64,000 nucleotides of DNA from Sodiomyces alkalinus F11 (GCF_003711515.1 NW_021167080.1:318430-382429), one strand, 5' to 3'. Numbered from the stretch's first letter, positions 48,197 to 61,236 are shown. Made by a program: numbers and translations. The notes: generated from the sequence alone by a model not told the origin.

Positions 48197-48986
48197 TTTT
48201 TTTTTTTTTTAATTTAATACGTGTATACAGCTCTAAAGCTATAGCATAAGTCTATTAAAGAGACTAAGCCTATAACGAGTAGCTAGTTATTTACATAACT
48301 TATATATAAAAGTAAAGAATATACGAAGCAGAATTATTAGTCCGGGACTTATCCTTAAGTGGTGGTACGCGCTCCCCGGAGCTCCCTAGGCTCCAGGGTC
48401 CGAGCGCAGGTAGTGTGTATAGTGTGGGCACGCTTAATTATGCGTAGTAGGGTATATACCCTCCCCCCTAAGGAGGTAACGTACTAGAGGCAGTGTGGTT
48501 CCACTTATCAGCGCGCAAGCTAATAAATATCTCCCCGAACGTGCGGGGACCCCTGTGACGTGTAGGAGCTCCGGTTAGGTCGCGCGCGAATTCTTTTGGT
48601 AAGAGAATTCGCATATAATTAAGGGGAGTAGGATTCGAACCCACGGCCTTACGCGGCCACTTGTCGTATAGGCACACGGAGTATAACGTGGTCTATAGGG
48701 GATACAGGGGGGATCCACGCTATAACTAAGGGCTTCGGATATCGGGGACCTTGGGTATTAGGATATAATAGGGGCGGATACCGGAAAAGACCAGATAGGA
48801 TCTAAATGACTTAGTACCTATAATAGAGTCTTTACCACCCAAATTAAGGGTATAAGAGACTCTCCTAGATATAACTTGATATAATACACACACACGAGAT
48901 TTCTGCTCTACTAAGTTAATTATATAAGTGCCTTTTGACGTGCGACACCACTAGGCGTGTCTACTACCTACGCTATCCCCCTAGCG
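48197..48986 (-). mobile_element. 790-bp SINE-like insertion with a tRNA-like promoter block
   Basis: The insertion interrupts the Copia integrase and is flanked by GCGTAGGC at 48189-48196 and 48987-48994, an 8-bp target duplication. On the minus strand it ends in an oligo-A tail (48211-48197) preceded by the same tail found at 24886-24997. It contains GGTTCGAATCC (48631-48641), the exact pol III B-box of tRNA genes, with a TGGCCGNGTAAGG-like A-box block directly upstream. The anticodon arm of a real tRNA is missing. CpA and TpG are common, so RIP is light here. The tRNA-like block is internal, about 320 bp from the 5' end, so a composite origin is possible. Confidence 0.6.
48625..48662 (-). 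ncRNA. tRNA-derived A/B-box block (not a functional tRNA)
   Basis: On the minus strand GTGGCCGCGTAAGGCC is followed immediately by GTGGGTTCGAATCCTAC. The latter folds as a T-arm (one G-U pair). A/B boxes this close together, with no matching acceptor strands, suggest a collapsed Leu/Ser-type tRNA sequence rather than a working tRNA. Confidence 0.5.
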
Positions 48987-51900
48987 GCGTAGGCTAGGCA
49001 CTTAGATACAGAAGATATCAGTAGAATCGTAGCCAATAAGGTAGCCAATATAGCTATAAGGAGCGATACGATTTAATAGCTTATTAGCGCCCTTTTAGGC
49101 GTCCTTAGTTATTACGTACGCCTTATAGCCGTAAGCTTAAAGGTATATTAAAATCGCCTTACTTTTAAAGAGGACTATATATAGCGTTCTTTAATTATTA
49201 TTATTATACTATCTTTATAGCGTATAGTTATAGACGTATATAGCCGTGGGAATACCCTTAGGCTATATAAACGGCGGTAGCTTTATATAGATATTTATTA
49301 CACGACCCTTTAAAATCATCACTATAATAGTATATTCGGCACCCACGTTCTACGCTTAAGTATCGGTAACAGATACCTGTAATAGGATACCCTCCTCGCG
49401 TAGGAAAAGGGTAATATTATTAGATTAAGTTAGCTCGTTATTAGCTTCGAAAACACGTACCTTATAGCCTAATTAACGGTTTACCTAAGCGAGGAATTCC
49501 TTAATTATTACGAGAATATCCGCTATAAGTTTACTCTTTATAATATAGGTGGCTGTAAAGCCACTATAACGGTCGGTGAAAAACATAAAGCGTGAATCCC
49601 CTTCGGACATCCATTTAAAATCTATAAAGTCGATTATCCACTATTCCCTATATAAGCAGGTATAGTATAAGGGCGCCTACTAATATACCGTTTTATCTTT
49701 ATAAGCTTGTAGGCCTCGTAGTCGATAGTTATTAGTCCCTTAATCTTAACCCCCTGCGTCTACTCTTCTAGGTGCCTAAGAGACTTAGAGCCAGCATACC
49801 CTAGCCATAGATACTATAAGATACCCTCCATAGTGCTTAGATAAGGTATCGTCATTTTATAGCCGTCTTTTCGGGTAGAAGAAGAAACAGAGCCTAGAAA
49901 AGCAGTCGTAGATTAGTTAGAGGGGATATATTTAACCACGGTCTAATTGAAGTAATAAGTTAGCTAGCATAGTATAGATCTATTAGCACGTCGAAGGCAG
50001 TTATTTAGTGGCTTCTAATCCTACTAGTATCCTCGCCGTTATAGGCGTTATTTAGAGATTAAATTATACGTAAAATCTTCGTAGTATACGACGTTTAAGA
50101 GTCTAAAATCATAGCCGTCTATTATTCTATTTATTCTCACGGTCACGTTACCGTATTCTTTAATAGGCAGTAATGAACTACCTGTAATAACGTAGTCACC
50201 TCGCGTTACGGGTATAAAGTCAGAAAAGCGGGAAAAGTCGTTAAAGATATAAATAGTGGCGCCGGAATTAAGGATAGTAGAGTCTTAAAAAGGGTAGCTA
50301 ATAGTAATACCCGCCGTAAAGGTAGCGGTATCTCCTATACTGCTACGGACGCTGCTATAATTAAGTCACGCCTCTTTAAGCTATATAGAGTCCCTGCCTG
50401 TATCCTTCTTTACCTTCTTTACAGCGCGTAGTTCTTCTACTTCCGCGCGTATTACGGGGTCGTATTTAAGGATTTATTAAACGGTTATTTTAGTGCTATC
50501 GTATATAATCTAACCGTCCGTTACTATTTCCGGGAATAAGTAATAGCAGGCGTTAATATTATAACTAGGCGTAGTATATACGTGATAGAGTTCCCTTATC
50601 GGAGGGCAGATTAACGTCTTTTAGATAAAGAGCAGTCAGCTAAAGTAATAGGAGGTGTAGTAGCTATAGATACCGCGGTAGTAGGATTCTAAGCTTTATT
50701 CTTTCCACGGCCACCCTTTTTATAGGGCTTAGCCGTGGTATCTAGAGTATCTTCGCCCGTATCACTTGAAGTATATAATATAGGGAATACTATACCGCAA
50801 TAGTTACCGCTCTTCCCTTAGTCTTTAAGTCTAGTCTCGATATATTGTTAGCTAATAGTATAAAGATCTTCGGGTTAGACTACTTCCTCTTCTAGGAGGC
50901 GTCCCTCGGCCTCGGTCTAATCACGGCCAGCTATCCTGCGGATCCCTCTAAAGAAGTCTACCGCCTAAATATACGTTACGGGCATTGATTTAACTTCTTT
51001 AACGTGCTCTAATAATTCCTGCTATGTTACTAACCACTCTTATAGCTTTGTAAGGTTATTTATAGTAGTATAAAAGTATTCGTTATATTCTTCGTAGATA
51101 TCTATACGGCGCGTAGTTTAGTTACCTTATTAACGACCTTAGGAAGAGGTAGCGAGGCTAACTACGGTGCTACCTTGTCTTAAACCTCCTAAGGAGGAGA
51201 AGAGGCTAGCGCAATTACTATATTAAAAGCCTCCGCGGGATATATAGCTATAAGTAATATCGCCGTTATTGTTTTCCTAGCTATAAGGGTATCCTAGAAC
51301 GCCGTATAGGCGTTAAGATACGGTTCTTACATCTAGAAAAAAGGTTAGCGATATAATCACGACCTTAAAGGGAGAGGAGGTCTTATAAGGGCGTTCTTAT
51401 TATTATCGCTAATAAGGGTAGCCGTCTCGAGTAACCTTTACGGATAGCCTTTAAGGTATACTAGAAAAGGAGTATACCGGTAAATCTTCGTAGAGTATAT
51501 ATAGTATTTCTTCCCCCGATTAGTGTAACTACGATAAAAGTATTTATACTTTCTATTAGCGATATCGCGCATATAAGGGAGGTATAGGTTAGTATAAACA
51601 CTACTAGGAGGGTGCTTAGGAGGCCGACTACCCGCCGAATGCTTCCTTTTAGGCAGCGGCGATAACCCGAACTATTATATAGTTAATATCGCCTTAAGGT
51701 ATAAGAGTATTATACCTATATTGTTATCGGCGGCACGCTTACTACTATTATTACCCCTATTATCGTTAAGGGCTAGCACCGTCTACGAAATAATATAAGT
51801 TAACGGAGGGCTCTTTACGAAAAGATCGCGAGCGAGAGACGGCTTACCTGAAATAGGGAACTCTTAAACTAGCCGAGTATTACTAATATTATCTAAGGAT

Positions 51901-52400
51901 AGGAGAAGTTAGGGGAATTGTCGCTATAAGGAAGAACGAATATATACGGAACCGCTATTACTATTATTATTATTATTATTAAAGGTAGAGAGGGGAATAG
52001 AGGAAAAGCGAGCCTATAAGAAAAACGGGGCCGATATATCTACGGATAGTATCTACACGACGGAGGCCTATATTACTATTTCGGGCACGTGAATAAAGGT
52101 TAGTAGGCGACCTAAGACTTCTTTAATATTAAGGTAAGGGCGAGGTAAGATAAAAGGACACGACTATTCCTTTTTCACCGCGATATAAAGGGGAGCTAAG
52201 CCATAATAAGGATACACGGTTATATAACCCCTAGAGGGAGAGGGGGGGGGGATAGTATTATGGGTTGACGCCGATATAGAGGATCCGGCTATACTCCAGA
52301 TCTTCCTGACTACATGCTTAGTTAACGGACCTATATCGCCTAGTTATCGCTACCTTATAGCTAGCCTAGCGCTATAGACTTTTCTCCTTTTCCTTTTTCC
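48987..52400 (-). pseudogene. Copia gag-protease-integrase remnant
   Basis: On the minus strand a Copia integrase core is legible (about 49640-49550: DFKWMSEGDSRFMFFTDRYSG). It continues to the block AEYTIIVMILKGRVI-like (about 49340-49300) and YDSTDIFCI (about 49020). Protease and gag lie above it up to about 51700. It is continuous with 48196 after removal of the SINE-like insertion. Stops are frequent. Confidence 0.7.
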
Positions 52401-52495
52401 TTCCTTAGTTCTAAATAATCTATTATTACGACCTTACTTAGTGCCACGACCTATAACCAGTCGTTTATATATAACTTAATCCTACAATATCACCT
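52401..52495. other. Junction between inverted Copia fragments
   Basis: This short AT-rich interval lies between the 5' region of the minus-strand Copia and the plus-strand fragment. Nothing else is recognised. Confidence 0.3.
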
Positions 52496-53985
52496 AATTC
52501 CTGCGTGAAGAGGGTATCCTTTTAGAGGTATCTGCTACCGACACTTAAGCGTAGAACGGGAGTGCCGAATATGCTACTACCGTGGTTATTTCGAAAGGTC
52601 GTGCGATGAATATCTATATAAAACTACCGCCGTTTATATAGCCTAAGACTATTCCTATAGCCGTATACGTCTATAACCGCACGCCACGAAAGCAGCTAAA
52701 GAATTAGAAAACGCTATACGAGGTCCTTTTTAAAAGAAAGCCGATTTTATTATATCTTTAAGCCTATAGCTATAAGGCGTACGCGATAACTAAGGACGTC
52801 TAAAAGGTTACTAATAAGCTATTAGATCGTATCGCTCCTCGTGCCTAAATCGGCTACCTTATCGCCTACGATTCTACTAATATCTTCCATATCTAGGTAC
52901 CTAGCCATAGCCGTAACCGTAATAGCGTTATTCGCACGCGCGATATAGATTGTAACGAACACGCCTTTTTTAACAACGATATTAACGCCTTTAAGAATAA
53001 CCTCCGTAAATTAACCGAGGAATAACTAAAAGACCTAATTAGTTAGATTAAGTAGGAAAGGGCTAGAAATTCACGGCCGTTTATAAATGTATAAGCTAAG
53101 GACCCCCCCTTTTATATAACTGCTTATTTTGAATTTAACCCTTTACCGGGGCTTCTCCCCGGATCCCCTTCCTTAACGGCTTTACTGTTAAGGTTATAGT
53201 CTATAATACCCGGCCGTAAGGGGGTGGAGGAGGCTATCTCGAGGCTATCTAGATAAGATTTAGGTCACGAATAATATAATTTAGTTAGTATAGCGCCTAA
53301 ATACTATCTATATCTACCCGGTCTACTACTTCTTACTTTACTAATAACCCCGGTATCGGTTATAGCGCTAATCGTAGCTATAATATTAGGAAATCGTGAA
53401 TCCTTTACGGTTACGGCTATAGGGGTCCTTATAGATAAAGGAATACGATACTGCGATACCCCTATAGTTACGGCTATAAGGCTCCTTGTAGATAAGGGAG
53501 CGTAACTAATTTAGTAAGGAGATAGCTAGAAAAAAGACTATTAGGTAGCTATATTTAACGCTAGCCGCTACGCCCCTAATATACGTATTATAAATAGGAC
53601 TCCGCCAACTGAATTACGGTTAAAAAGAATTACCCTTATAACGCTATAGCGGTATTTATCGCTACTACTCGAACCTATAGCCTTAGAGGCTATCTCGGAA
53701 AATATAACCCCGGCGGTAGCCTTAGGAAGTATAGCTCCGGCGGTTACTCCGGCTGTTACTTCGGCGGCCACGAAGATTTATCATAAAGACCTCCCTCCTC
53801 CTCCGAAGAACCCTCGCGATATACCCTTATACCCTTACGCCCACCTATTTCAATAGGTATAAAAAGACTACCTACGGAGCTATAAGGAGATAGGATCGTG
53901 GATATAGGTACCGGTATCCGTAATAAATAGAAATCAGGTTCTAAACTCGATATAGTAATAATATATAAATTCGATAAAGGAGTAT
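52496..53985 (+). mobile_element. Copia fragment, plus strand (integrase to RT start)
   Basis: It begins within the integrase (a SATDT.AQNGSAEYATT-like block near 52540 with one stop), continues through a KTLYEVLFKRKPILLYL.AYSYKAYA region and VIRTRDIDCNEHAFF, and then a Pro/Ser-rich linker. It stops near 53985 at the start of the reverse transcriptase. It is inverted relative to the Copia element on its left and is cut at both ends. Confidence 0.7.
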
Positions 53986-56905
53986 TATTAAGCTAAAAGT
54001 GACCCTAAGATGCCGTATTATCGATAAAATCAATTCTGATATCGGATTCGGATTCTATGTCCTTATAAGCACCGGAGACCGATATCGTAGCGACGCCGTA
54101 AAGGGCGCGGTGGGTTACACGCTATAGGGCGGCCCGTAGGGCTAACCGAACACGATACTAGTATACTACTATAGAGCGCCTAGAATATAACGACTAGTAT
54201 TAACCCGGGACGCATAGCCCTAAGGGAGCCCCTAAAATCCTAGGCACTAAGCAGGCATATTAAAGGCGTACTATATAAACTATATACCTAATTTTCCGGA
54301 CTATTAGCTAATAAGGTAAGCGCCGAAAAGGCGCTATAGCTTATATAGAAGATCCTTTAAACGTAATACTATAAGACTATTATAGGGAAGCCGCTACGCT
54401 AATAACCCGGTAGCGATATACCCCTCCTTACGATTAAAAGGCTTATTAACACGATTTAAGAAGCGATTAAGAGTATACAAAAAAGACTACTCGGGGTAGT
54501 AGGACCTAAGACCTACGCCTAGGTAATAGGGAGTACGCCCGCATAGTGTTAACGTATTAAGATAGTACCGGCGAAGGTTATACTTACCCGACACGCCTAA
54601 GAACTAATAGTCCGATACGGGGACGCTAAGACCGACCTTAAAAGCCGAACCCTATAAAAGATTACTAAGGCGGTTAACTAAGTTACCCGTTATATAGATA
54701 TAATAGCCGCGCGACGACTCCTAAATAGCGATATAATTATCACGTTTAACTATAAGAACAAGTAGTGGATAGCGAACGCGAATAACTAGGTTAAAGGCGT
54801 ATTCGATATAGGAGCTATACTATAAGAGAAAATATACTAAGTTATAGTAAAAGGAATACTAATAGCGTAGCTACTAGCTAATAAGCCCGATATAGCGTTA
54901 TAAGAACTTTCACTATAAAATAATATAGCGATTACCCGGATTAAGGCTAGGAAACCTAGAAATAATATAGCTCGGACGGCGCTACTAATTATCGAGGTCG
55001 CCCGCGCTAAGGATACGGAGTAACTAGTAAAGGAGGGAGTCTTCTTTAAATATAGATACTATAATAGCGAACCCTATAACCCCGAGATCTCCTTATAACA
55101 GTGCTTTAAGTACCTCGACTTTGGATATAAAGCAGGCTAGTGCTAGGCGATAAAACCGCTATATAGGTATTATAGCGGCGTAGAGTTAGCGTATTAAGGG
55201 GGCTTTACAGTGTATAAAGCTAAGATAGACCCGAAGAAATAGCGTTACGCCGCCTATAAGGGGCCGTATACGGTATTCGATAATAAATACCCGAATAAAG
55301 TAAAGGAAAGGGCGCGGACTAAGGAGGTATATACTAATAGGGTAAAAGGATTTAGCCTTAGCTAACTTAAGAAATATAGGACGGAGAGGGAGTATAGCGT
55401 TTTCGCGGCGTTATAAGACATAATAATAATCTCTAAACCGCCCGAGAAAAAGAGAAAATAAAAAGGACGCCCTTTAGGGTTATAGAATATCCTCCTTAGA
55501 TCGCGTACTACCCTCCTTACGCCTACTTAGGATAATAATATTATAAGGTTCCTAGCCTCTAATACTACCTTCTAGCCTCTATAAAGCCTTACCTCTTACC
55601 CCGGGGCTATACCTAAAATATAATTATAAAGCGAAGCGGGTATAGCGTAACCGTCTAAGATAAATAATTAGAATCGTTTAGTAGAATATAGAGGGATAGC
55701 GGGATAGAGTATAATAAGCGCTCTATAACTATAGCGGGTATAATATAATAGCGGCAATAAAGCCCGGGTTAGATAAAAGGAAGAACCCAATTTACTAAGG
55801 GGATATAATTATAGGATAGTATAAAGGAGAGGGCACGCCTTACTCTATATATATAAGCGGTATAAGGCCGCTATATTTATATAGCGTATAGGCGAGGATT
55901 AAGCCTAGGCTATAATTAGAGTTCGGATATAATAATAGGAGATAAGTATATAGGTAGTATACTTACTATACTATAAGGGAGGAGAGTAGGAGACCCCGAT
56001 ATATAGTCTCGCGGCGGAACTAGAGCGGTAATACACTATCCTAATAGGAGACTTTAACCTAAAGAACCTCTTTTAGGACAGATATAATAAATATAAAAGA
56101 TAATTAGAATACCTTATTACGCTCGCGCACTAATAGTAACTCGACCTTATAACCCTAAAAGAATATATTATTAGAACCTTAGCCGATACTAATCGATAGT
56201 ATAGCACGCTTAACCTTACCTAGGTTTTAGTGGACCTAACGTATATATACTAAGGGGATAATCTAGACTTAATAGGCTTAGACTATATAGCCTAGGTAAT
56301 TAATATTAATATAACGTAGCCGTATTAGCGTATCGCTAGTAAAGGATAAAGGTAAAGGAAGTTAAACTATAAAGCGGCCTAGAGAGAGGCTTACAGGCTA
56401 GACTATAAAGAAATACCCCTTACCCCGGAAGTAATCGACTAAGCTATAAGCCAGATACCAGAAGACCTTACTAATATCGCGGATACTATAACGCCGCGCC
56501 GCGAGCTAGCCGCTTTCTGCGATAGATTACTATAATAAACGCAGGAAATAGTAAAGGCGAATAAGGAGGTAATAAGGCTAATACGGCGCTATTACGGGTA
56601 GAGGTCGCGCGGTAGGTAGGATAAACTTAAGGAGGCAGAAAAATATTATAATATACTAGTTAGGATAAAGAAGCGGAAAAGCTAGCGCGGCGCTATCGAT
56701 ATAATAGTAGTAGACTAGAAAAGCCTCTAGACACTATAACGCTAGACCTAGACGGTAAGCCACTTACCCCTAAGCCTCCTATCTATCCCGCCCCTATAAT
56801 ATAGCGCGGGTGGAGTAATCACGATAATATATAACGGAAAAGCGATAATCCTCGTAGCGAAATTATTCCCCTTACTATACCCTATAGAAAATAGGCGTAT
56901 TGGCG
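53986..56905 (+). mobile_element. LINE-IV fragment (ORF1 and endonuclease), plus strand
   Basis: The translation shows a CCHC-type remnant (about 55085-55170: CFKYLDFGYKAG.C, third ligand decayed). Further on are an endonuclease ILIGDFNLKN (about 56038) and LDLIGLDYIAQV (about 56265), then the linker toward a reverse transcriptase (about 56400-56880). The sequence stops where LINE-I copy C begins, so the catalytic RT part is absent. No other copy is in the window. It is heavily RIP-mutated. Confidence 0.6.
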
Positions 56906-56975
56906 GCGCACTAAGGACAGCGACCTCCAGCCCCCCCAGCCTACAGGTGACTGGTTTAAGCTTGTTATTAAACAG

Positions 56976-57509
56976 GTGCCTTCTAAGGCCTTTGGGAGTG
57001 GCGATACCCCTCCACCCGACCCCTCCCAGCCGCCGCAAGAGGCCCTTAACCGAAGCCTACAACAGGGCCTAGGTCTACAGAACCTAGCCACTAAAATCGG
57101 CACCTTTAACCCTATTAGGGTAATAGGGAAGCCTTGGTGGCTAGGGGCTCCAAACGCGTTCTACGGCACAGTGGTTATTTCTATGCCCTCTACTAAAGAA
57201 CAGAAGTACTGCGTAAAACAGGGGCTTTATATAGCCGGCTAGCGGCTAAAGGTGTATAAATATAGGCCTATAACCCCTAAAACCCAGTGCTCTAACTGCT
57301 GGAAATTCGGGCACACCCGAGGGACCTATAAAGGCCTAGTTTCCTGCCCTATCTATGCCGTTAAAGGCCATGGGAAAGAATACCACTACTGCAACGAGTG
57401 TGAAGAATACGGAGACTGCGAGCACAAGACCTATAAGTGCTGTAACTACGAGGGAGATCACCCCCCCTTTAGCAGGGACTACGAGGTCTTTCGAGCTATA
57501 AAACCCTAA
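56976..57509 (+). pseudogene. LINE-I copy C ORF1 C-terminal part with CCHC knuckles
   Basis: Two open runs separated by one TAG (57240-57242) encode the C-terminal ORF1 region. The knuckle region from 57282 reads CSNCWKFGHTRGTY, then CPIYAVKGHG, CNECEEYGDCEHKTYKCCNYEGDH and ends RAIKP. At least three expected cysteines are tyrosine, each explained by one G-to-A change. The gag-like protein would bind element RNA. Confidence 0.72.
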
Positions 57510-57519
57510 AATTCCATAA

Positions 57520-60500
57520 ATAAAGGGCCTTTTAGTTCGGAAGATATCCGGTTTATTCAACATAACGTCGATAAACAGGCCCCGGCGCAAAAGGCTATCC
57601 TAGAATAGGCTTTAGAGGCTTCGGCTGATATAGTCCTTATTCAGGAACTAGCCTGCGTCTCGATACTAGAAGGGTGGTTTATTCGGAACCACCCTGCTTT
57701 CTATACCGTTACGCCTATATCCTAAAAAAACCCAGTTCTTCCCTATCCAGCCTAGGGTCCTTACGTATATAAGAAAGGGCTCTAGTATCGATTTTTCACA
57801 CCGCGAAGACCTTCTAGACGATATAGACGCGCAGATTATAGAGGTTCATTATCTATAGACCTTTTATATTCTACACGTCTATAATCAGATAGAATAGGAC
57901 CCCGAAACGACAGGCCGAGGGCGGCCCCCTAGCCCAACCCCTTCTACCTCTTCTACCTCTTCTTCTTCTCCTTCCTTCCCCTCCTTTTCAGGCCCTAGAA
58001 GCCGGCCCTGGACCGAGGATCGAGTGCTATAGGGCCTACAGGTCCCTAAGCCTACCCTTATTATAGGGGACTTTAACAGAAACGACTAGTAGTGGAACGG
58101 AGCTGCTACTAACCCGGCTTCTATTAGGGCCTAGGCTCTAGTAGACTGGTTAGATAGCCTCGGAGCTATCTATTTAGTGGATTCTAAAGAAGTTAACCTA
58201 AATGGGGGGACCTTTTTTAGGTCTAATCTTCGTCAAGAGTCGGTTATAGACCTAGCCTTTTACACGCCCGGCTTCGAGTATCCCCGCTTCGATAAGTGGG
58301 AATATATCGAAGACACTACCTCTCTACACCGCGCTATCCTCCTTTCGGCTACTATTTTAGACTCTAAAGGTCCTATAAATAGGTCCCTCCCGCCGGCTTA
58401 TAACTATAGGCTAGCAGATTAGGACCTATTTTCTAGTACCCTAAAAAGCCTAGAACCTAGCCTCGACCAGGATATTTAACAGGCTATTAACGCCTCGGAC
58501 TGGGATTCTTTAGGCCGCTGCCTTTTAGATACTATTACACTAGCACTTAAGGCTTTAGTGCCTGAGCTTCGGGTAGTAGGGCGTTCGAAGCCGTGGTGGA
58601 CTAAAGAGCTAAAAGCCCTGCGAAAATCAGCTAATAGGGCTTTTAGGACTTTTCGAAAGGTACAAAAGGGGGCCTCGGCTACCTAGGCACCTTTAGAAGC
58701 CTCCTGGAAAGAAGCTCGAAACGCCTACTACCGGGCGGTTAAAATAGCGAAAAACGACCACTAGGAGGCCTTCCTAGCCTACGCCGAGGGCCCCAAAATC
58801 TTTAAGGCCTATAACTACACGAAAAGCGGCCTCAACGCGAAAATCCCACCGATTTAAACGCCTACGAAGCAGAAGGCCTACGCCTTCGAAGATAAATGCA
58901 ACGCCCTACTCCACACCCTTTTTCCAGCACCGACTTCTTCTTCTTCCGCCACTAACGCCCCTAAAGCCCCTGTATTTACAGGCCCTTCAGGGGGCCTAGG
59001 CCCCTCCTACCCTTCGAACGGCCCCTAGAGCCTAACTAGATCATGCAGTAAGGGCCTTAGAAGACCGTGGGAGTGGCCTAGCCTCTAGGCTGCCGAACTA
59101 TAGCGCGCTATATTCGGAGCTGCTAAGGGGAAAGCCCTAGGGCCTGATAGAATTAGTCTAAAACCGATCCAGCAGGCCTATAAGGTTATCCCCGGGTCCT
59201 TTTTATAAGCCTATTCATCCCTGCTTTTAGCAGGCTACCACCCTACCTGCCAGAAGGAAGCCCTAGGAGTTGTTTTACCGAAGCCAGGGAAGAAGGACTA
59301 TTCTAATCCTAAGTCTTATAGAATTATAGCCCTTCTAAACTACTTAGGTAAAGTCCTCGAAAGGGTTATAGCTGCTAGGCTTAGCTTTATAGCTAATACC
59401 CGCGATAACCTTCTATACCCTAGTTAAATAGGGGGTAGAAAATAATACTCTGCTATCGATATAGCCCTTCTCTTCCTCCACTATATTAAAAAACAGCGTA
59501 AATCACACCAGAACCCGGTAGTTTCCACGCTGTTTTTAGATATTAAGGGAGCCTTCGATCACGTCGCCCGTCCTTAGCTACTTAGGACCCTTCAAGAACT
59601 ATAACTACCCCCGAACCTAGTTAAATGGGTAGTCTCTTTTATAGAAAACAAGCGTATCTAATTAGCCTTCGAGGGGCAGGTTTAGCAGCCCACCCCCCTA
59701 AATATAGGGGTCCTATAAGGTTCCCCGGTCTCTCCTATCCTTTTCCTAATTTATATTAGGAAGGTTATAGCGGGGCCGGATTTTCAGGGCCTTTAGCTAT
59801 TCTATATCGACGATTTCCAGCTATCTATAGTATCTACGTCGACTAGGAAAAACTGCAAAACCCTAGAAAAAGCCGTAACCCTCTTTTCAACGCAGTAAAA
59901 GTTAACCAAGTCCTTTTTAACCCTGAAAAAACAGAGTTTATTCACTTCCATCGAAGACGCTCTAAAGAAGACTCTCTAGTTACTATAGGGGGGCACCTAG
60001 TTAAACCCGCGCTAGGTGCTATTAGGTGGCTAGGGGTCTGGTTTAATCCTAAGCTATCTTTTAAACCCCACGTCGAAAAACGCCTAAATTCAGCTTCGGG
60101 GGCCCTAAACAAATTATACAGGCTAGCTAGCTCGTAGAGGGGCCTTTCTTTTAACGCTCACGACAGCTATATATAGCCTGTATAGCTTCCCTAGCTTATT
60201 TTGGCTCGTAGCTCTGGTAGGACCCTAAATCACCGAAAAAACACCTCGTGGACCGCCTAAAACGCCTATAATACGGCGCTCTAGTTAGGGCCCTAGGTGC
60301 TTTTAGGGGGGCCCCTTTACGGCCTCTAGAACTCGAAGCAGTAGTACCCCCAGCGGCGGTTCGGTTAACTAGGTCTAATAGGCTTTATGCCTTTAGGACC
60401 TTAAAATTCCTACCGAACCACTCTATTAAGCGCTAGCTCCTAGGAGACGGAAACCACCTTACCCTTCTTTAGAACCTATAGCCTACTATACAGTTATACA

Positions 60501-61220
60501 GGCTAGGCCTAGAAATAGTGGCTTTAATAGGTTAGTCTTAGGATATCGAGGGTCCTTCGGCTAGGTGGGAGGCCCCCTGGGCCTCGGAACTTATAGCGGA
60601 CTTAAGACTCTTTTTCCCACTTACAGACTAGTCTAAAGCAGGTACGGACCCTGGCCTTGGTACCCTCGATCAGAAAACAGCCCACCTCGAAGCCCTTGCT
60701 GAAATATAATAAGGCCTAGGGGAATAGGCTGCTATTTTCTATACCGACGGCTCCCTAGGCCATTATACTAGGCCCCCTATAGGGCCTTCGCAGGCTATAG
60801 CCGCTATTATATAGTGGGCTAATACCGGAAGGCCCTGTAAAGCTATAGGCTTTAACCTAGGGGCCGCTGCCGAAGTCGCGGACGCTGAATTATACGCTAT
60901 TCTCCAGGCCCTTTACGCTGCCCTAGAGCAGACGCCTAGGCCCCTAGAGTGCTATATTTTCAGTGATTCCCAGGCGGCTATTCAGAAGCTTCAGCGTACC
61001 TTATATTAGGCTATAGAAGCTAAAAACCTTATATCACGCCTTAAATAACTAGGCACTTCGGTCTCTATCTAGTAGTGCCCCTTGTACGTGGGAATAGAAG
61101 GGAACGAATTAGCGGATAAGGTAGCTAAAGGGGCGTTAAACCCCGAAAAAGCTACTAAATCCATTAGCTTAGTTACTCTTAGCTACCTAAAACGCCGGGT
61201 AAATAAAGCCCTTATTTAAG
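57520..61220 (+). pseudogene. LINE-I copy C ORF2 (endonuclease-RT-RNase H), decayed
   Basis: The endonuclease is best preserved: IIGDFNRND (about 58062) and an open run at 58177-58422 with NLNGGTFFRSNLRQESVIDLA. The reverse transcriptase lies at about 59270-59840, with KPGKKDYSNPKSYRIIALLN, LDIKGAFDHVA and YIDDFQLS (about 59802). RNase H lies at about 60730-61130, with FYTDGSLG and FSDSQAAIQKLQRT intact. Stops and at least one small deletion relative to copy B (near 59880) break the frame. Confidence 0.78.
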
Positions 61221-61236
61221 ACTAGAAAACCCTATT

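Larger units (their letters stand above)
39494..52400 (-). mobile_element. Copia retrotransposon, minus strand, split by two insertions
   Basis: One Ty1/Copia element can be followed in three pieces: 39494-40564, 47243-48196 and 48987-about 52400. Reading right to left it holds gag (about 51700-50400), protease (about 50300), integrase (49700-48990 and 48190-48010), a linker, and reverse transcriptase (40460-39494). LINE-II (40565-47242) and a SINE-like sequence (48197-48986) are nested inside, each with a target duplication. The 3' end is lost where LINE-I copy B abuts. The 5' LTR probably lies within about 52100-52400 but has no partner in the window. Confidence 0.7.
56925..61236 (+). mobile_element. 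LINE-I copy C, 5'- and 3'-truncated, lightly mutated
   Basis: This is colinear with 34570-38870 of copy B. It starts inside ORF1 and loses its 3' end where a LINE-II copy begins (TTA array at 61237). It keeps far more CpA and TpG than copies A and B, and short frames remain open (56976-57242, 57252-57509, 58177-58422). It is still inactive. Confidence 0.8.

Noticed and set aside
48468..48677. 69-codon minus-strand frame
   Set aside because: It is a translation across the tRNA-like block; the AVGSNPTP string is the usual artefact of reading a T-arm as protein.
48600..48700. Functional tRNA gene
   Set aside because: The B-box and T-arm are good, but no acceptor stem partner and no anticodon arm of correct spacing can be formed.
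56748..57103. Minus-strand frames of 73-96 codons
   Set aside because: They are antisense to LINE-I ORF1 and LINE-IV; no family resemblance.
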